The notes: a model not told the origin generated them from the sequence alone. 64,000 bases of DNA from Rhodocyclaceae bacterium (GCA_016791105.1 JAEUNM010000068.1:1-64000); one strand, 5' to 3'. Shown: positions 51,168 through 61,487, numbered from the stretch's first letter. Program-made: numbers and translations.

Positions 51168-51605
51168 TCAGTGCGCGATCGGAGTCGTCGCGGTCGGCCC
51201 GGTACCGGATTCCTGCACCATGGCTTCGATGTCGCGCGCGGCGGCGTAGTGCGCCCTGCCGGCCGGAACCACGATCACCGTGCCAGGGCCGTAGGCGACG
51301 AGGGCGGCGTCGTCGAAGCGTTCGCCCTCGGCAAAAAAATAGGTTCCGGCCAGTACCGTCACGGTGCGCGCATCCGGGTGTTTGTGCGCCGGAAGCCGGG
51401 TTCCCGGCGCAAATCTGGCGCGTAGCGTGTACGGCCCTTCTTTCAGGCTGCCGGCCAGCACGGCGAACGATACGCCGGGCAGGTTCGGGTCGGTCTGATA
51501 GGCGATATTTTCCGGGCGCAGGATTTTGGCTGCGTCATCGGCACGCGCTGCGTCCAGCACACACACCAATGCCAGCGCCGCCAGCATTGCGGGCAATTTT
51601 TTCAT
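51168..51605 (-). CDS. secreted cupin-domain protein
   Basis: A 145-residue protein with a signal peptide (LPAMLAALALVCVLDAARAD) and one cupin barrel. Metal-ligand candidates are the two His in RLPAHKHPDARTVTVLAG (about 80) and the later His in VPAGRAHYAAAR (about 125). Single-domain periplasmic cupins of this type have no fixed function; binding of a metal and a small ligand is likely. It starts at ATG 51605 and is transcribed alone. Confidence 0.85.
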   Translation of the reverse strand: MKKLPAMLAALALVCVLDAARADDAAKILRPENIAYQTDPNLPGVSFAVLAGSLKEGPYTLRARFAPGTRLPAHKHPDARTVTVLAGTYFFAEGERFDDAALVAYGPGTVIVVPAGRAHYAAARDIEAMVQESGTGPTATTPIAH

Positions 51606-51719
51606 GGGCGTTCTCCAGGGATAGGAACTGAGCGGCGCACCGCACTTGGCGGCGCCTGCGCTGCCAATTATGCCGGAACGAGGGATGGCTCCGGCGCCCG
51701 TGCCGGGCAGTTCAAAAAC

Positions 51720-52268
51720 CTAACTCACCTCGGCGAGGCGCGCGCGCTTGCTGCGCGTCTCGCGCAGGCGCAAAAATTCGGCGTGCGTGATGGGCTTGAA
51801 TTCCACCAGCGTTTCGATGCACTCGTTTTCGTCTATGAGCACTTCCAGCGGATGTTCGGCCGAGTAATACAGATAGCACCAGGCCAGGAAAGATTCGCCG
51901 GATTCGGTGTAGCAGGAAACGATGTTGCGCAGATAGACGCGGTCGCGACCAACCTGACCGGGTTGGGCGGGGGCGCCGGGGCGGTGAAAATTGAATTCGA
52001 GTTCGTCGAGCAGGTGTTGTATTTCGAGTGCCCGCTCGGGCAGGGCATGGAATATGTGGCCGCGTATGCGTTGCGCGCCCGCCGGTTCGAGCGCGGCGGT
52101 GACGGATGGGTTGCCGGCCTCGTCCAAATACTCGTTGTAATACAGGCGGCCATGCACGAAGGCGTTTTCGATTTTGGCCAGATAGGGCTTGATATGCTCG
52201 AAATACTTGCCACCGTTCATCAAGGTGCCGTAGAAAAAGTACGGGAAATGCGCTGGTTGCAACTGCAT
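51720..52268 (-). CDS. gamma-glutamylcyclotransferase-like (AIG2-like) protein
   Basis: A 182-residue protein. The N-terminal FPYFFYGTLMNGGKYFEHIK matches the GGCT/AIG2 fold, whose conserved YGSL-type loop here reads YGTL. VHGRLYYNEYLDEAG and IRGHIFHALPERALEIQHL continue the fold. The catalytic Glu is plausibly in the ELEF stretch (LLDELEFNFHRPG, about 110). Members cyclise gamma-glutamyl peptides or amines; this substrate is unknown. AAGGA precedes the ATG at 52268. The gene is divergent from selD. Confidence 0.8.
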   Translation of the reverse strand: MQLQPAHFPYFFYGTLMNGGKYFEHIKPYLAKIENAFVHGRLYYNEYLDEAGNPSVTAALEPAGAQRIRGHIFHALPERALEIQHLLDELEFNFHRPGAPAQPGQVGRDRVYLRNIVSCYTESGESFLAWCYLYYSAEHPLEVLIDENECIETLVEFKPITHAEFLRLRETRSKRARLAEVS

Positions 52269-52558
52269 GGACTGTCCTTGGCGTTGGAATCGTTGGAGCG
52301 AATTCGGAACGGCTTGCGCGGCGAAAGGCCTTGTCCATCCGGTCCGCTCGGTATTTTCCACCCCTGGGCGGGTCCTGAAAATCAGGGGCGTACAGATATC
52401 GATGCATTATCCGGCAAGCTTTGCTGCCGTGCAAACCGTATGTTCCCATTGCGGGCACGCCGCGGAGATCGGGGCTGTGCGTCCGCTGCTGCCCCGCAGC
52501 AGGCGCGCCCGCGGGCGTAAACTAGCGCCCGCCCGCCGCCCACCCATGGAGTTTCCGC

Positions 52559-53608
52559 ATGTCCTCAGATGCCCCGATCCGACTGACCGCCTTCAGCCAC
52601 GGCGGCGGCTGCGGCTGCAAAATTTCGCCCGCCGTGTTGTCCCAAATGCTCGCCGCCGCGCCGGCCACGGCCATCCCGCCGCAATTGCTGGTGGGTACCG
52701 AAACGTCCGACGATGCCGCCGTGTATCAGCTCAATGCGCAGCAGGCGCTGGTGGCGACGACGGATTTTTTTACTCCCATCGTCGATGATCCGGAGCATTT
52801 CGGGCGCATCGCGGCGGCCAATGCCTTGTCCGACGTGTATGCCATGGGCGGGCGTCCCATCCTGGCGCTGGCGCTGGTGGGCATGCCGCTGGATAAATTG
52901 CCGCTGGCGGTGATCGGCCGCATTCTGGCCGGCGGCGCAGCCGTTTGCCGCGAAGCCGGCATCGTGATCGCGGGCGGCCATTCAATAGACGTGCTGGAGC
53001 CGATTTATGGTCTGGTCGCCTTGGGCGTGGTGCATCCGGAGCGCGTGAAGCGCAATTGCGGCGCGCGTGCCGGAGACCATCTGATATTGAGCAAGCCGCT
53101 CGGCATCGGGGCCTTGTCGGCCGGGCTAAAAAAAGGCCTTTTGAGCGATGCCGGCTACGCGCAAATGTTGCGCTGGACCACTGCGCTCAACACGCCCGGC
53201 ACTGCGCTGGCGGAACTGGACGCGGTGCATGCCATGACCGATGTGACCGGTTTCGGCTTTGCCGGCCACTTGCTGGAAATGTGCCGCGGCGCCGGCCTGT
53301 CCGCCGGCGTCGATTTTTCCGCGCTGCCGCTGGTGGACGAGGCGGCGCATTTGCTGCGGCAGGGCGTCGCGACCGGCGCGTCGGCGCGCAATTGGGCGGC
53401 ATACGGCGAGCAGGTGCGCCTGCCATCCGACGCGCCCGAGTGGCACTGGAAAATGCTGTCCGATCCGCAAACTTCGGGTGGGCTTCTGGTGGCTTGCGCG
53501 CCCGGGGCCAGCGCGCAAGTGCTGGACATCATGCGCCGCGACGGCTTTGACCGTGCCTGCGTGGTGGGGGAACTGGCCGCCGGCGCGGCCGCAATAGACG
53601 TGGTTTAG
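52559..53608 (+). CDS. selD: selenide, water dikinase (selenophosphate synthase)
   Basis: A 349-residue enzyme making selenophosphate from selenide and ATP for selenocysteine tRNA and/or 2-selenouridine in tRNA. The active-site loop GGGCGCKISP has Cys18 (selenocysteine in some homologues) and Lys21. The ATP-binding segments TSDDAAVY and DPQTSGGLLVA and the AIRS fold GGHSIDVLEPIYG are present. No selA, selB, selC or mnmH gene lies in the window, so its product's use cannot be told. It is preceded by a 290-base divergent spacer. Confidence 0.94.
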   Translation: MSSDAPIRLTAFSHGGGCGCKISPAVLSQMLAAAPATAIPPQLLVGTETSDDAAVYQLNAQQALVATTDFFTPIVDDPEHFGRIAAANALSDVYAMGGRPILALALVGMPLDKLPLAVIGRILAGGAAVCREAGIVIAGGHSIDVLEPIYGLVALGVVHPERVKRNCGARAGDHLILSKPLGIGALSAGLKKGLLSDAGYAQMLRWTTALNTPGTALAELDAVHAMTDVTGFGFAGHLLEMCRGAGLSAGVDFSALPLVDEAAHLLRQGVATGASARNWAAYGEQVRLPSDAPEWHWKMLSDPQTSGGLLVACAPGASAQVLDIMRRDGFDRACVVGELAAGAAAIDVV

Positions 53609-53735
53609 TCGCGCTGCCGGGCGCCTGCGCGTTTGCGCAGGCCCTTGATTCATCGCCGCCGTGACGCGCGTAACATGCGCGCAGCGTCGGCTTCGCTATC
53701 CTATCGAGAATATATTAACATTTCGTCACCGAACG

Positions 53736-54737
53736 ATGCCGGCTGAACCGCTCAACAAGCCGTCGGACATTGCGGCCAAGGTGCCGTGTCCGGACGCTGC
53801 CAACGAACCCATTTTCGACGCCCGCACGCACACGGCAAAAGTCATGCCTTTCGACTCCGAGCGGGATTTTCCGCAGCGACACACGGAACGGCTCAAGGCC
53901 TATTACGTGCGGATTTACGCTTGTGCGGTGGTCCCGCTCACACTGTTCGCCTGGCTGCTGCATGCCTACTACTTCGGCTGGTCCTTTGCCTGGGGTGGCG
54001 TGGCGCTGGCGGGGGCGGGCATGGCGGGCACCTTGTTTGCGGTGTGCGTACTGGCTTCCTATGCCCCTTCACTGGTGCGTCTCAAGCCGTCCATGCCCTT
54101 TGCGCTGGCGGTCAGTGCGGCCGGGGTGGCCTTGTCCGTGGCCGGCATCGTGCGCGACGAAAGTCAAGCCTGGCTGGCTCTGGCCCTTGCGTTGATCAAC
54201 TGTGCGGGGATGCTGCTGTTCGTGTTCTGGTACGCGCCGCTGCGGCGCAAAATCAGCACTCGGTTGCAGATCGGCGACACCATGCCGGATATGCTGTTGC
54301 GCGACTTGCGCGGCAATGTGGTCGATACGCGGCATTTTTACGGCCGCCCCACGGTATGGGTGTTCGACCGCGGCATTGCGTCACCTTTCTGCGCGGCTTA
54401 CGTGCAACTGGTCGCCTGTTATTACCGCCGCATGCGCAAATCCGGCGCCCACGTGGTCGTGGTGAGCGGCGATAGCATCGCCCAGATGCGGCGCCTGCGC
54501 CGCCATATCACCGCCACCATAGATTTTCTGGTCGATCCCGATCTGGCCGCGGCGCGCGCGCTGGATATCCTCCATCCCTACGGCGCGGCCGGCAAACGCG
54601 ACGCGTTCTACCCCACGCTGGTGATATCCGACGAATTCGGCCGCATCCGCCATGTGGAACAGGCCGAACTGCGGCATACCCGACCGGGCCCGCAAATTGC
54701 GGTCGATGTGCTGCGCGGTAAGCACCGTCCGGCCTGA
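53736..54737 (+). CDS. membrane protein with C-terminal redoxin (AhpC/TSA-like) domain
   Basis: A 333-residue protein with two parts. An N-terminal membrane region (about 55-170) has about four hydrophobic segments (IYACAVVPLTLFAWLLHAYY, GVALAGAGMAGTLFAVCVLA, LALALALINCAGMLLFVFWY). A soluble thioredoxin-fold domain follows (about 180-330) with DTMPDMLLRDLRGNVVDTRH, VWVFDRGIASPFCAAYVQ and AFYPTLVISDEFGRIRHV. The one Cys in SPFCAAY sits at the peroxidatic position of AhpC/TSA redoxins; no second resolving Cys is obvious. Function and topology are not known, and no partner is adjacent. The start is ATG 53736; a longer frame from 53661 is weaker. Confidence 0.75.
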   Translation: MPAEPLNKPSDIAAKVPCPDAANEPIFDARTHTAKVMPFDSERDFPQRHTERLKAYYVRIYACAVVPLTLFAWLLHAYYFGWSFAWGGVALAGAGMAGTLFAVCVLASYAPSLVRLKPSMPFALAVSAAGVALSVAGIVRDESQAWLALALALINCAGMLLFVFWYAPLRRKISTRLQIGDTMPDMLLRDLRGNVVDTRHFYGRPTVWVFDRGIASPFCAAYVQLVACYYRRMRKSGAHVVVVSGDSIAQMRRLRRHITATIDFLVDPDLAAARALDILHPYGAAGKRDAFYPTLVISDEFGRIRHVEQAELRHTRPGPQIAVDVLRGKHRPA

Positions 54738-54807
54738 TTTACTTAGACCCCGAACGGCGTGTTTTCGGCCGGCCCGGCGATTACGCCAGGGCCCGGCCTC
54801 CACAGCT

Positions 54808-56658
54808 TCAGCGCTGCAATTGCGCCAGATCGCGCACCGCGCCGGTATCCGCGCTGGTAGTGAGCGCGGCATAGGCCCGTAGCGCGGCCGACACGTGGCG
54901 CACGCGGTTTTGCGGCGTGAATGCCGCGGCACCGCGATTTTTTTGCGCCGTGCGGCGGCGTTCCAGTTCTTCGGCGCTCACGGCCAGATCGATGCGGCGG
55001 TTCGGAATGTCGATTTCGATGCGGTCGCCGTTTTCAACCAGGGCGATGTCGCCGCCCATGGCCGCTTCGGGCGAAGCGTGTCCGATGGACAGGCCGGAAG
55101 TGCCGCCGGAAAAGCGCCCGTCGGTCAAAAGCGCGCAAGCCTTGCCCAGTCCGCGCGATTTCAGATAGCTGGTGGGATACAGCATTTCCTGCATGCCGGG
55201 TCCGCCTTTTGGGCCTTCGTAGCGAATCACCACCACGTCGCCGGCTTTCACTTCATCGCCCAGAATGCCGGCCACGGCATCTTCCTGGCTTTCATACACG
55301 CGCGCCGGGCCGGCAAATTTGAGTATGCTTTCATCGACGCCCGCGGTTTTGACGATGCAGCCGTTCAAGGCCAGATTGCCGTATAGCACGGCCAGGCCGC
55401 CGTCCTGCGAAAAGGCGTTTTCCTTGTTGCGCACCACGCCGCCGGCGCGGTCCAGATCGAGTTCCGGATACCGGCGGTTCTGCGAAAACGCTACCTGGGT
55501 CGGGATGCCGCCCGGCGCGGCGCGGTAAAACTGGCGTACCGCGTCGCTTTGCGTCTGCACCACGTCGTACTGTTCTATGGCCTCGGCCATGGTTTTGCTA
55601 TGTACCGTGGGAACCGTGCGGTTGATGAGCCCGGCACGGTCCAGTTCGCCCAGAATCGCCATGATGCCGCCGGCACGATGCACGTCTTCCATGTGCACGT
55701 CGGATTTGGCCGGCGCCACTTTGGACAGGCAGGGCACGCGGCGCGATACGCGGTCTATGTCGTGCATCGTGAAATTCACGCCACCTTCGCGCGCCGCCGC
55801 CAGCAGGTGCAGCACGGTATTGGTCGAACCGCCCATTGCGACATCCAGGCTGATGGCGTTTTCGAACGCTTCAAAACTGGCGATGTTGCGCGGCAGCACG
55901 GAGTGGTCGTCCTGTTCGTAATAGCGCCGCGCCAGTTCCACCGCCAGGCGCCCGGCGCGCAGGAACAAGTCCTTGCGGTCGGCGTGGGTGGCCAGCACCG
56001 AGCCATTGCCGGGCAGGGACAGGCCCAGCGCTTCGGTCAGGCAGTTCATGGAATTGGCGGTGAACATGCCGGAACAGGAGCCGCAGGTGGGGCAGGCGGA
56101 ACGTTCGTACTGTTCGGCTTCTTCGTCGGAACAATTGGAGTCGGCAGCTTTCACCATGGCGTCGATGAGGTCGACCGCAATGACTTTTGGTCCCCAATTG
56201 ACCTTGCCGGCTTCCATCGGGCCGCCCGATACGAACACGGTCGGAATGTTCAGGCGCAGCGCCGCCATGAGCATGCCGGGGGTGATCTTGTCGCAATTGG
56301 AAATGCACACCATGGCGTCGGCGCAGTGCGCATTGACCATGTATTCGACCGAATCCGCGATCAGTTCGCGCGAGGGCAGGGAATACAGCATGCCGCCGTG
56401 GCCCATGGCGATGCCGTCATCGACGGCGATGGTGTTGAATTCCTTGGCCACGCCGCCGGCGGCTTCGATCTCGCGCGCCACCATTTGCCCCAAGTCCTTG
56501 AGGTGCACGTGGCCCGGTACGAATTGCGTGAAGCTATTGGAAATGGCGATGATGGGCTTGCCGAAATCGCCGTCCTTCATGCCGGTGGCGCGCCACAGCG
56601 CGCGCGCGCCGGCCATGTTGCGGCCGTGGGTGGATGTGCGGGAACGGTATTCCGGCAT
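54808..56658 (-). CDS. ilvD: dihydroxy-acid dehydratase
   Basis: A 616-residue Fe-S dehydratase of branched-chain amino acid synthesis (2,3-dihydroxy-isovalerate to 2-ketoisovalerate). The cluster ligands are in [12 protein letters not shown] (about 120) and [19 protein letters not shown] (about 195). The active-site region [20 protein letters not shown] lies near residue 520. Length and content match the long, [4Fe-4S] type IlvD of E. coli. ACGGAGAG precedes the ATG at 56658; a 24-residue upstream extension is unlikely. Confidence 0.95.
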   Translation of the reverse strand: MPEYRSRTSTHGRNMAGARALWRATGMKDGDFGKPIIAISNSFTQFVPGHVHLKDLGQMVAREIEAAGGVAKEFNTIAVDDGIAMGHGGMLYSLPSRELIADSVEYMVNAHCADAMVCISNCDKITPGMLMAALRLNIPTVFVSGGPMEAGKVNWGPKVIAVDLIDAMVKAADSNCSDEEAEQYERSACPTCGSCSGMFTANSMNCLTEALGLSLPGNGSVLATHADRKDLFLRAGRLAVELARRYYEQDDHSVLPRNIASFEAFENAISLDVAMGGSTNTVLHLLAAAREGGVNFTMHDIDRVSRRVPCLSKVAPAKSDVHMEDVHRAGGIMAILGELDRAGLINRTVPTVHSKTMAEAIEQYDVVQTQSDAVRQFYRAAPGGIPTQVAFSQNRRYPELDLDRAGGVVRNKENAFSQDGGLAVLYGNLALNGCIVKTAGVDESILKFAGPARVYESQEDAVAGILGDEVKAGDVVVIRYEGPKGGPGMQEMLYPTSYLKSRGLGKACALLTDGRFSGGTSGLSIGHASPEAAMGGDIALVENGDRIEIDIPNRRIDLAVSAEELERRRTAQKNRGAAAFTPQNRVRHVSAALRAYAALTTSADTGAVRDLAQLQR

Positions 56659-56854
56659 GGTGCTCTCCGTATGTTCTGGTCTGGATGTGAAGATGGGTGC
56701 AGGCTGGGACGCGGCTCGCGCGTATGGCACGGCATGCGGGCGTGCAGCCCTTGGCGGACCCGGGCGCCAAATCTACACCAAACGCGCCGGCTGCGTCCAA
56801 CCGCGGGCGTTTGCGGGCGCTGCGAAGTGCCGGCCGCCGCGGGCGCGGCTGTGC

Positions 56855-58312
56855 CTACAGCGCCGCGCGTGCGCGCTCGTACACCGACAGGTAGGCACGC
56901 GCCGGGACATCCCAACTGAAATCGGTCGTCATGCCGGCGCGCTGCAGGTGCTGCCAGGTGGAGGCGTCGCGCCAGGCGGCGATGGCGCGTTCCACCGCAT
57001 GCAGGAAGCTGCTGCGGCTGGCATCGGTAAATACGAACCCGTTGGCGCGCCCCTGCGCCAGCGTGGCCGGCGTGCAATCCACCACCGTATCGGCCAGACC
57101 GCCGGTGCGCCGCACCACCGGCGGGGTGCCGTAGCGCAGGCTATACATCTGGTTCAGGCCACAGGGTTCGAAGCGCGACGGCATCAGGAAGATGTCCGCC
57201 CCGGCTTCGATCTGGTGGGCCAGGCGTTCGTCGTAGCCGATGGCGGCGCCGCATTGGTCCGGGTAGCGCCGCGCAAGTTCCTGCCAATGCTGTGCGAAGC
57301 GCCGCTCACCCGCGCCCAGCACGGCAAATTGTGCACCGGCTTCGAGCAGCGGCACGGCCTCGCCCAACACCAGGTCGCAGCCCTTCTGTTCCGTCATGCG
57401 GCTTACCATGCCCAGCAGCGGCGCGTCCGCCCGCTCGGCCAGACCCAATTGGCGCTGTAGCGCGCGCTTGTTCGCAGCCTTGCGTGCCAGGCTGTCGACG
57501 CCATAGTCGGCAGCGATCAGTTTGTCGGTGGCGGGGTTCCACTGCACGGTATCGATGCCATTCAAAATGCCGGACAACTCGCCGGCACGATGCCGCAGCA
57601 GGCCCTCCAGGCCATAGCCATAGGCGTAGTCCTGGATTTCCTGCGCGTAGGTGGGGCTTACCGTGGTGATGCGCTGGGCGCACTCCAGTCCGGCTTTCAG
57701 GAAGCACAGGCGGCCGTGAAATTCCACCCCGTCGAAAGTGAATGCGTCGGGCGGCAGGCCGATGTCGCCTACCATGTGCGGATCGAACAAGCCCTGGAAA
57801 GCCAGGTTGTGTATGGTTACGACCGACGCTGCGCGGCGTTTGCCCGGCCGGTAGCGCAAATAGGCCGGCGCCATGGCGGCCTGCCAGTCGTGACAATGCA
57901 GCAGGTCCGGCGCCACGCGCGGCATGGCCGATTCGGTGGCGAGCCAGGCCGCCACGCGCGACAAAAGTCCGAAGCGTACGGCGTTGTCGCTCCAGTCGCG
58001 CAGGTCGGAACCGAGGTAGGGGTTGCCGTAGCGCTCGTAACAGACCGGGCATTCCAGCAGCAGCAGCTCGAAGCCGTCTGGCGCCTGCGCCACCGAAATT
58101 TGCGCCTCCGGCAACAGCCCGCCCAGCGGCGGCACGTCCACCATATAGCGGCGCTGCGGAAATGCCGTGGCCAGCGCCGGATAGCAGGGCACCAGCACCT
58201 GCACCTCGCAGCCGGCGCGTACCAGGGCGCCGGGCAGTGCCGCGGCGACATCGCCCAGACCGCCCGTTTTGACCCAGGGGGCGATTTCGGATGTCACGAA
58301 CAAAACTTTCAT
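56855..58312 (-). CDS. glgA: glycogen synthase (ADP-glucose type)
   Basis: A 485-residue GT5 glycosyltransferase extending alpha-1,4-glucan from ADP-glucose. The N-terminal KVLFVTSEIAPWVKTGGLGD contains the KTGGL substrate-binding motif. The C-terminal Rossmann domain includes ADIFLMPSRFEPCGLNQMY with the catalytic Glu region, and GTPPVVRRTGGLADTVVD. The other glg genes are absent from this window. The start is ATG 58312. The start regions of glgA and the Atm1-type gene diverge, 160 bases apart. Confidence 0.95.
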   Translation of the reverse strand: MKVLFVTSEIAPWVKTGGLGDVAAALPGALVRAGCEVQVLVPCYPALATAFPQRRYMVDVPPLGGLLPEAQISVAQAPDGFELLLLECPVCYERYGNPYLGSDLRDWSDNAVRFGLLSRVAAWLATESAMPRVAPDLLHCHDWQAAMAPAYLRYRPGKRRAASVVTIHNLAFQGLFDPHMVGDIGLPPDAFTFDGVEFHGRLCFLKAGLECAQRITTVSPTYAQEIQDYAYGYGLEGLLRHRAGELSGILNGIDTVQWNPATDKLIAADYGVDSLARKAANKRALQRQLGLAERADAPLLGMVSRMTEQKGCDLVLGEAVPLLEAGAQFAVLGAGERRFAQHWQELARRYPDQCGAAIGYDERLAHQIEAGADIFLMPSRFEPCGLNQMYSLRYGTPPVVRRTGGLADTVVDCTPATLAQGRANGFVFTDASRSSFLHAVERAIAAWRDASTWQHLQRAGMTTDFSWDVPARAYLSVYERARAAL

Positions 58313-58471
58313 GCGGCCGGACCCCGTTCTGGTTGTTGAAGCTGCGATCGTCATGCGGCGTAACGCGCCCATTCTAGCCAGCCCGGGGCACGGCGGGCGC
58401 AGCATTTGGCACGCCGTGGCGCTTTTGCCAGCCCAGGCCGGACACACGGCGATAAGGCATAGAATGGCGCC

Positions 58472-60313
58472 ATGCGCCGCCATCCTCAATCCGCGCTGCC
58501 CCTGCCGGCCACCGGGCCGCGCAACGACGGTGCAACGCTACGCCGCCTGCTGCCCTATCTGCTCGCTTATCGCGGCCGCGTGCTGTTCGCGCTGGGTTGC
58601 CTGGTGGCGGCCAAACTGGCCAATGTGGCCGTGCCGCTCATTTTCAAGCAGATTATCGACAGGCTCACGCCGGCCCTGACGGGCGATGTGCTGGCGCGCG
58701 CGGCCATACTGGTGCCGCTCGGCCTGTTGGGCGCCTATGGCGCACTGCGCTTTTCCAGTTCGCTGTTTACGGAATTGCGCGAAATCGCCTTCGCGCGCGT
58801 CACGCAGCGCGCCGTGCGCACCATCGTGCTGCAGGTATTCCAGCATCTGCATGCGCTGGCGCTGCGCTTCCACCTCGAACGCCAGACCGGCGGCCTGACG
58901 CGCGACATGGAACGCGGCACGCGCTCCATCGCCTCGCTCATTTCGTACACCATTTACTCGATTTTGCCCACGCTGGTCGAAATATCGCTAGTGCTGGGCA
59001 TATTGGCCACCCACTACGAGGCGGCTTTCACGCTCATCGCGGCCGGCACGCTGGGGTTCTACATCGCCTTCACCATCTGGGTGACCAACTGGCGCACCGC
59101 GCTCCGGCGCCGCGTCAATGAACTGGATTCGGCCGCCAATACGCGCGCCATCGACAGCTTGCTGAATTATGAAACGGTCAAATATTTCAATAACGAAGAA
59201 TTCGAGCGCCGCCGTTACGACGAAGATTTGCAGAAATGGGAACAGGCCCAGGTAAAAAGCCAGGTGTCCCTGTCCTTCCTGAATATCGGCCAGGCGGCGG
59301 TAATTGCGGTGGGCGTGACGCTCATGATGTGGCGCGCCGCGAGCGGGGTGGCAGAGGGCCGCCTCACGCTGGGCGACATCGTGCTCATGAATGCGTTCCT
59401 GATCCAGCTCTACATGCCGCTCAATTTTCTGGGCGTGCTGTACCGCGAAATCCGCCAGGCCCTGACCGATATCGAGCGCATGTTCGGTCTGCTCGCCGAA
59501 CAGCGCGAGGTGGAAGACCGGCCCGGCGCGGTCGATCTCGTGGCGGGTTCCTGCAGCGTGCGCTTTCGCAAGGTCGATTTCGGATACGACGCCAAGCGCC
59601 AGATACTGTTCGGCGTGGATTTCGACATCGCGGCCGGCCACCGCGTGGCGGTGGTGGGGCATTCCGGCAGCGGCAAATCGACGCTGGCGCGGCTCATGTA
59701 CCGCTTTTACGACGCCGCCGGCGGTGCGCTGGAAATCAATGGGCGCGACATACGCGATTACACCCAGGCCAGCCTGCGCCGCGCGATAGGCATCGTGCCG
59801 CAGGACACCGTACTGTTCAACGACAGCATTTACTACAACATTCTGTACGGCCGCCCGGACGCCACGCACGAAGAAGTGCTGGCCGCCGCGCGCGCCGCAC
59901 AGTTGCACGAATTCGTCGCACGCCTGCCGGATGGCTACGAAACCCGCGTGGGCGAGCGCGGGCTGAAACTATCCGGCGGCGAAAAACAGCGTGTGGCGAT
60001 CGCCCGCGCGCTGCTGAAAAATCCGCCCATCCTGATATTCGACGAAGCCACCAGCGCCCTCGATTCGAAAACCGAACAGGCCATACAGGCGCAGCTCGAA
60101 TACGCCGCCGTGGGCCGCACTACGCTGGTGATCGCACACCGCCTGTCCACCATCAAGGACGCCGACCAGATCATCGTGCTGGAGGGCGGCAGCATCGTCG
60201 AGCGCGGCACCCACTCGGCCCTGCTCGCGGCCGGCGGTGCTTACGCGCAAATGTGGGCGCTGCAATTGCAGGAAGAGCGCGAACGCGACGATGCCGTTCT
60301 GGCGGCGGTCTGA
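58472..60313 (+). CDS. Atm1/HMT1-type ABC transporter, permease and ATPase in one chain
   Basis: A 613-residue half-transporter that works as a homodimer. Six membrane helices (about 30-320) include the family segment YETVKYFNNEEFERRRYD, which is characteristic of Atm1 exporters. The ATPase domain has Walker A GHSGSGKST (about 397), signature LSGGEKQRVAIARALL (about 505), Walker B ILIFDEATSALD and the H-loop AHRLSTI. Atm1-type exporters carry glutathione-linked sulfur or metal compounds out of the cell and support Fe-S and metal homeostasis. The DUF455 gene follows 23 bases later. Confidence 0.92.
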   Translation: MRRHPQSALPLPATGPRNDGATLRRLLPYLLAYRGRVLFALGCLVAAKLANVAVPLIFKQIIDRLTPALTGDVLARAAILVPLGLLGAYGALRFSSSLFTELREIAFARVTQRAVRTIVLQVFQHLHALALRFHLERQTGGLTRDMERGTRSIASLISYTIYSILPTLVEISLVLGILATHYEAAFTLIAAGTLGFYIAFTIWVTNWRTALRRRVNELDSAANTRAIDSLLNYETVKYFNNEEFERRRYDEDLQKWEQAQVKSQVSLSFLNIGQAAVIAVGVTLMMWRAASGVAEGRLTLGDIVLMNAFLIQLYMPLNFLGVLYREIRQALTDIERMFGLLAEQREVEDRPGAVDLVAGSCSVRFRKVDFGYDAKRQILFGVDFDIAAGHRVAVVGHSGSGKSTLARLMYRFYDAAGGALEINGRDIRDYTQASLRRAIGIVPQDTVLFNDSIYYNILYGRPDATHEEVLAAARAAQLHEFVARLPDGYETRVGERGLKLSGGEKQRVAIARALLKNPPILIFDEATSALDSKTEQAIQAQLEYAAVGRTTLVIAHRLSTIKDADQIIVLEGGSIVERGTHSALLAAGGAYAQMWALQLQEERERDDAVLAAV

Positions 60314-60336
60314 GGCAAGGTTTTTCGGGCCTGCTA

Positions 60337-61152
60337 ATGCCTGCGCCGGAATACGCCAATCTGCACGCCCGCGCCCGCGCCTGCCTGCTGCTGGGCGAGC
60401 CCTCCGAAAAATGCGCCGCGGTGGATGTGCTGCGCGAAGATTTTGCGGCCGGGCGCGTGCTGCCCGTGCCCGGCTACGACTGCGCGCCGGTGCTCGAACC
60501 GGGCCGCCCGGCACGACCGAGACTGGTGCCGCCGGCCGCCGTACCGCGCCGCACTCCGCACACGCGCGAAGGGCACGCCGCGCTCATTCACGCCATTTGC
60601 CACATCGAATTCAACGCCATCAACCTGGCGCTGGATTGCTGCTGCCGCTACGCCACCCTGCCGCCGGAATTCCACGCCGGCTGGCTGCAGGTGGCCTGGG
60701 AAGAATCCACCCACTACCGCCTGCTCGCCGCGCGCCTGGCAAAACTGGGGTTTGGCTACGGCGATTTCGAAGCCCACGACGGCCTGTTGCAAATGGCGCT
60801 CAAAACCGCCGCCGATCCGCTCGCCCGCATGGCGCTCGTGCCGCGCGTGCTTGAAGCGCGCGGCCTGGACGCCACGCCGCCCATCATGGCCAAACTGGGC
60901 AAAATCGGCGATCAGGAAAGCCTGGACATTTTGGCCATCATCCTGCGTGACGAAATCGGCCACGTGCGCCTGGGCGACACCTGGTTCCGCCGCCTGTGCG
61001 CGGAGCGCGGGCTGGAACCCGAAGCCACGTTCCGTGCCTTGATCGCGCAATTCGACGCACCGGCGCCGCAGCCGCCGTTCAATGCAGCGGCGCGGCTGGC
61101 GGCCGGGTTTACGGCGGACGAACTTGCACAGTGGGATAGAACGCGGAACTAA
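60337..61152 (+). CDS. DUF455 family ferritin-like protein
   Basis: A 271-residue DUF455 protein of the ferritin-like superfamily. A di-metal site is suggested by H89/E91 (ICHIEFNAINLALD), E122/E123 and H126 (WEESTHYRLLAARL), and E206/H209 (LRDEIGHVRLGD), spaced as in helical-bundle oxygenases such as MiaE. The function is uncharacterised. It is 23 bases after the Atm1-type gene and likely cotranscribed. The true start is probably ATG 60337; the same frame is open far upstream inside the transporter gene. Family A- and B-type repeats follow its stop. Confidence 0.85.
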   Translation: MPAPEYANLHARARACLLLGEPSEKCAAVDVLREDFAAGRVLPVPGYDCAPVLEPGRPARPRLVPPAAVPRRTPHTREGHAALIHAICHIEFNAINLALDCCCRYATLPPEFHAGWLQVAWEESTHYRLLAARLAKLGFGYGDFEAHDGLLQMALKTAADPLARMALVPRVLEARGLDATPPIMAKLGKIGDQESLDILAIILRDEIGHVRLGDTWFRRLCAERGLEPEATFRALIAQFDAPAPQPPFNAAARLAAGFTADELAQWDRTRN

Positions 61153-61202
61153 ACGGGCTTGTCCCAAGGGCGGATGAGCGATCCGCCTTCGGCCAAAGCG
61201 AA

Positions 61203-61290
61203 CGTAGGTTGGGGTGACGACAGGAACCCCAACACTCACCTGTCAATCAACCGCGGATTGTTGGGGTTCGCAAGCTCTCCTCAACCTACG
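61203..61290. repeat. family B palindromic repeat
   Basis: CGTAGGTTGGGGTGACGACA, GGAACCCCAACACT, then a 20-base spacer, then TTGTTGGGGTTCGCAAGCTC and CAACCTACG. Both arms are complete. Confidence 0.8.
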
Positions 61291-61397
61291 TCCTGGCATT
61301 CGGTGCGGACACCGCGCGATGGTTAAATCGCCGTGATTGCCGCGTCACTGTTCAACGCGGTTGCGGGCGTATCGGTCATCGATCCGTGGGGCAGCAA

Positions 61398-61485
61398 ACG
61401 TCGGTTCGGGTGACGACAGGAATGCCAACACTCGGCCATTCCGATGCGCCGAATGTTGGGGTTCGCAAGCTCACCCCAACCTACC
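61398..61485. repeat. family B palindromic repeat, diverged left arm
   Basis: CGTCGGTTCGGGTGACGACA and GGAATGCCAACACT, then CCGAATGTTGGGGTTCGCAA and CTCACCCCAACCTAC. The right arm is intact and the left arm has a few changes. Confidence 0.75.
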
Positions 61486-61487
61486 TA

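Noticed and set aside
59236..60336. A long N-terminal extension of the DUF455 protein inside the Atm1-type gene
   Set aside because: It is an Arg-rich out-of-frame reading of the transporter gene. The DUF455 family starts at about 60337.
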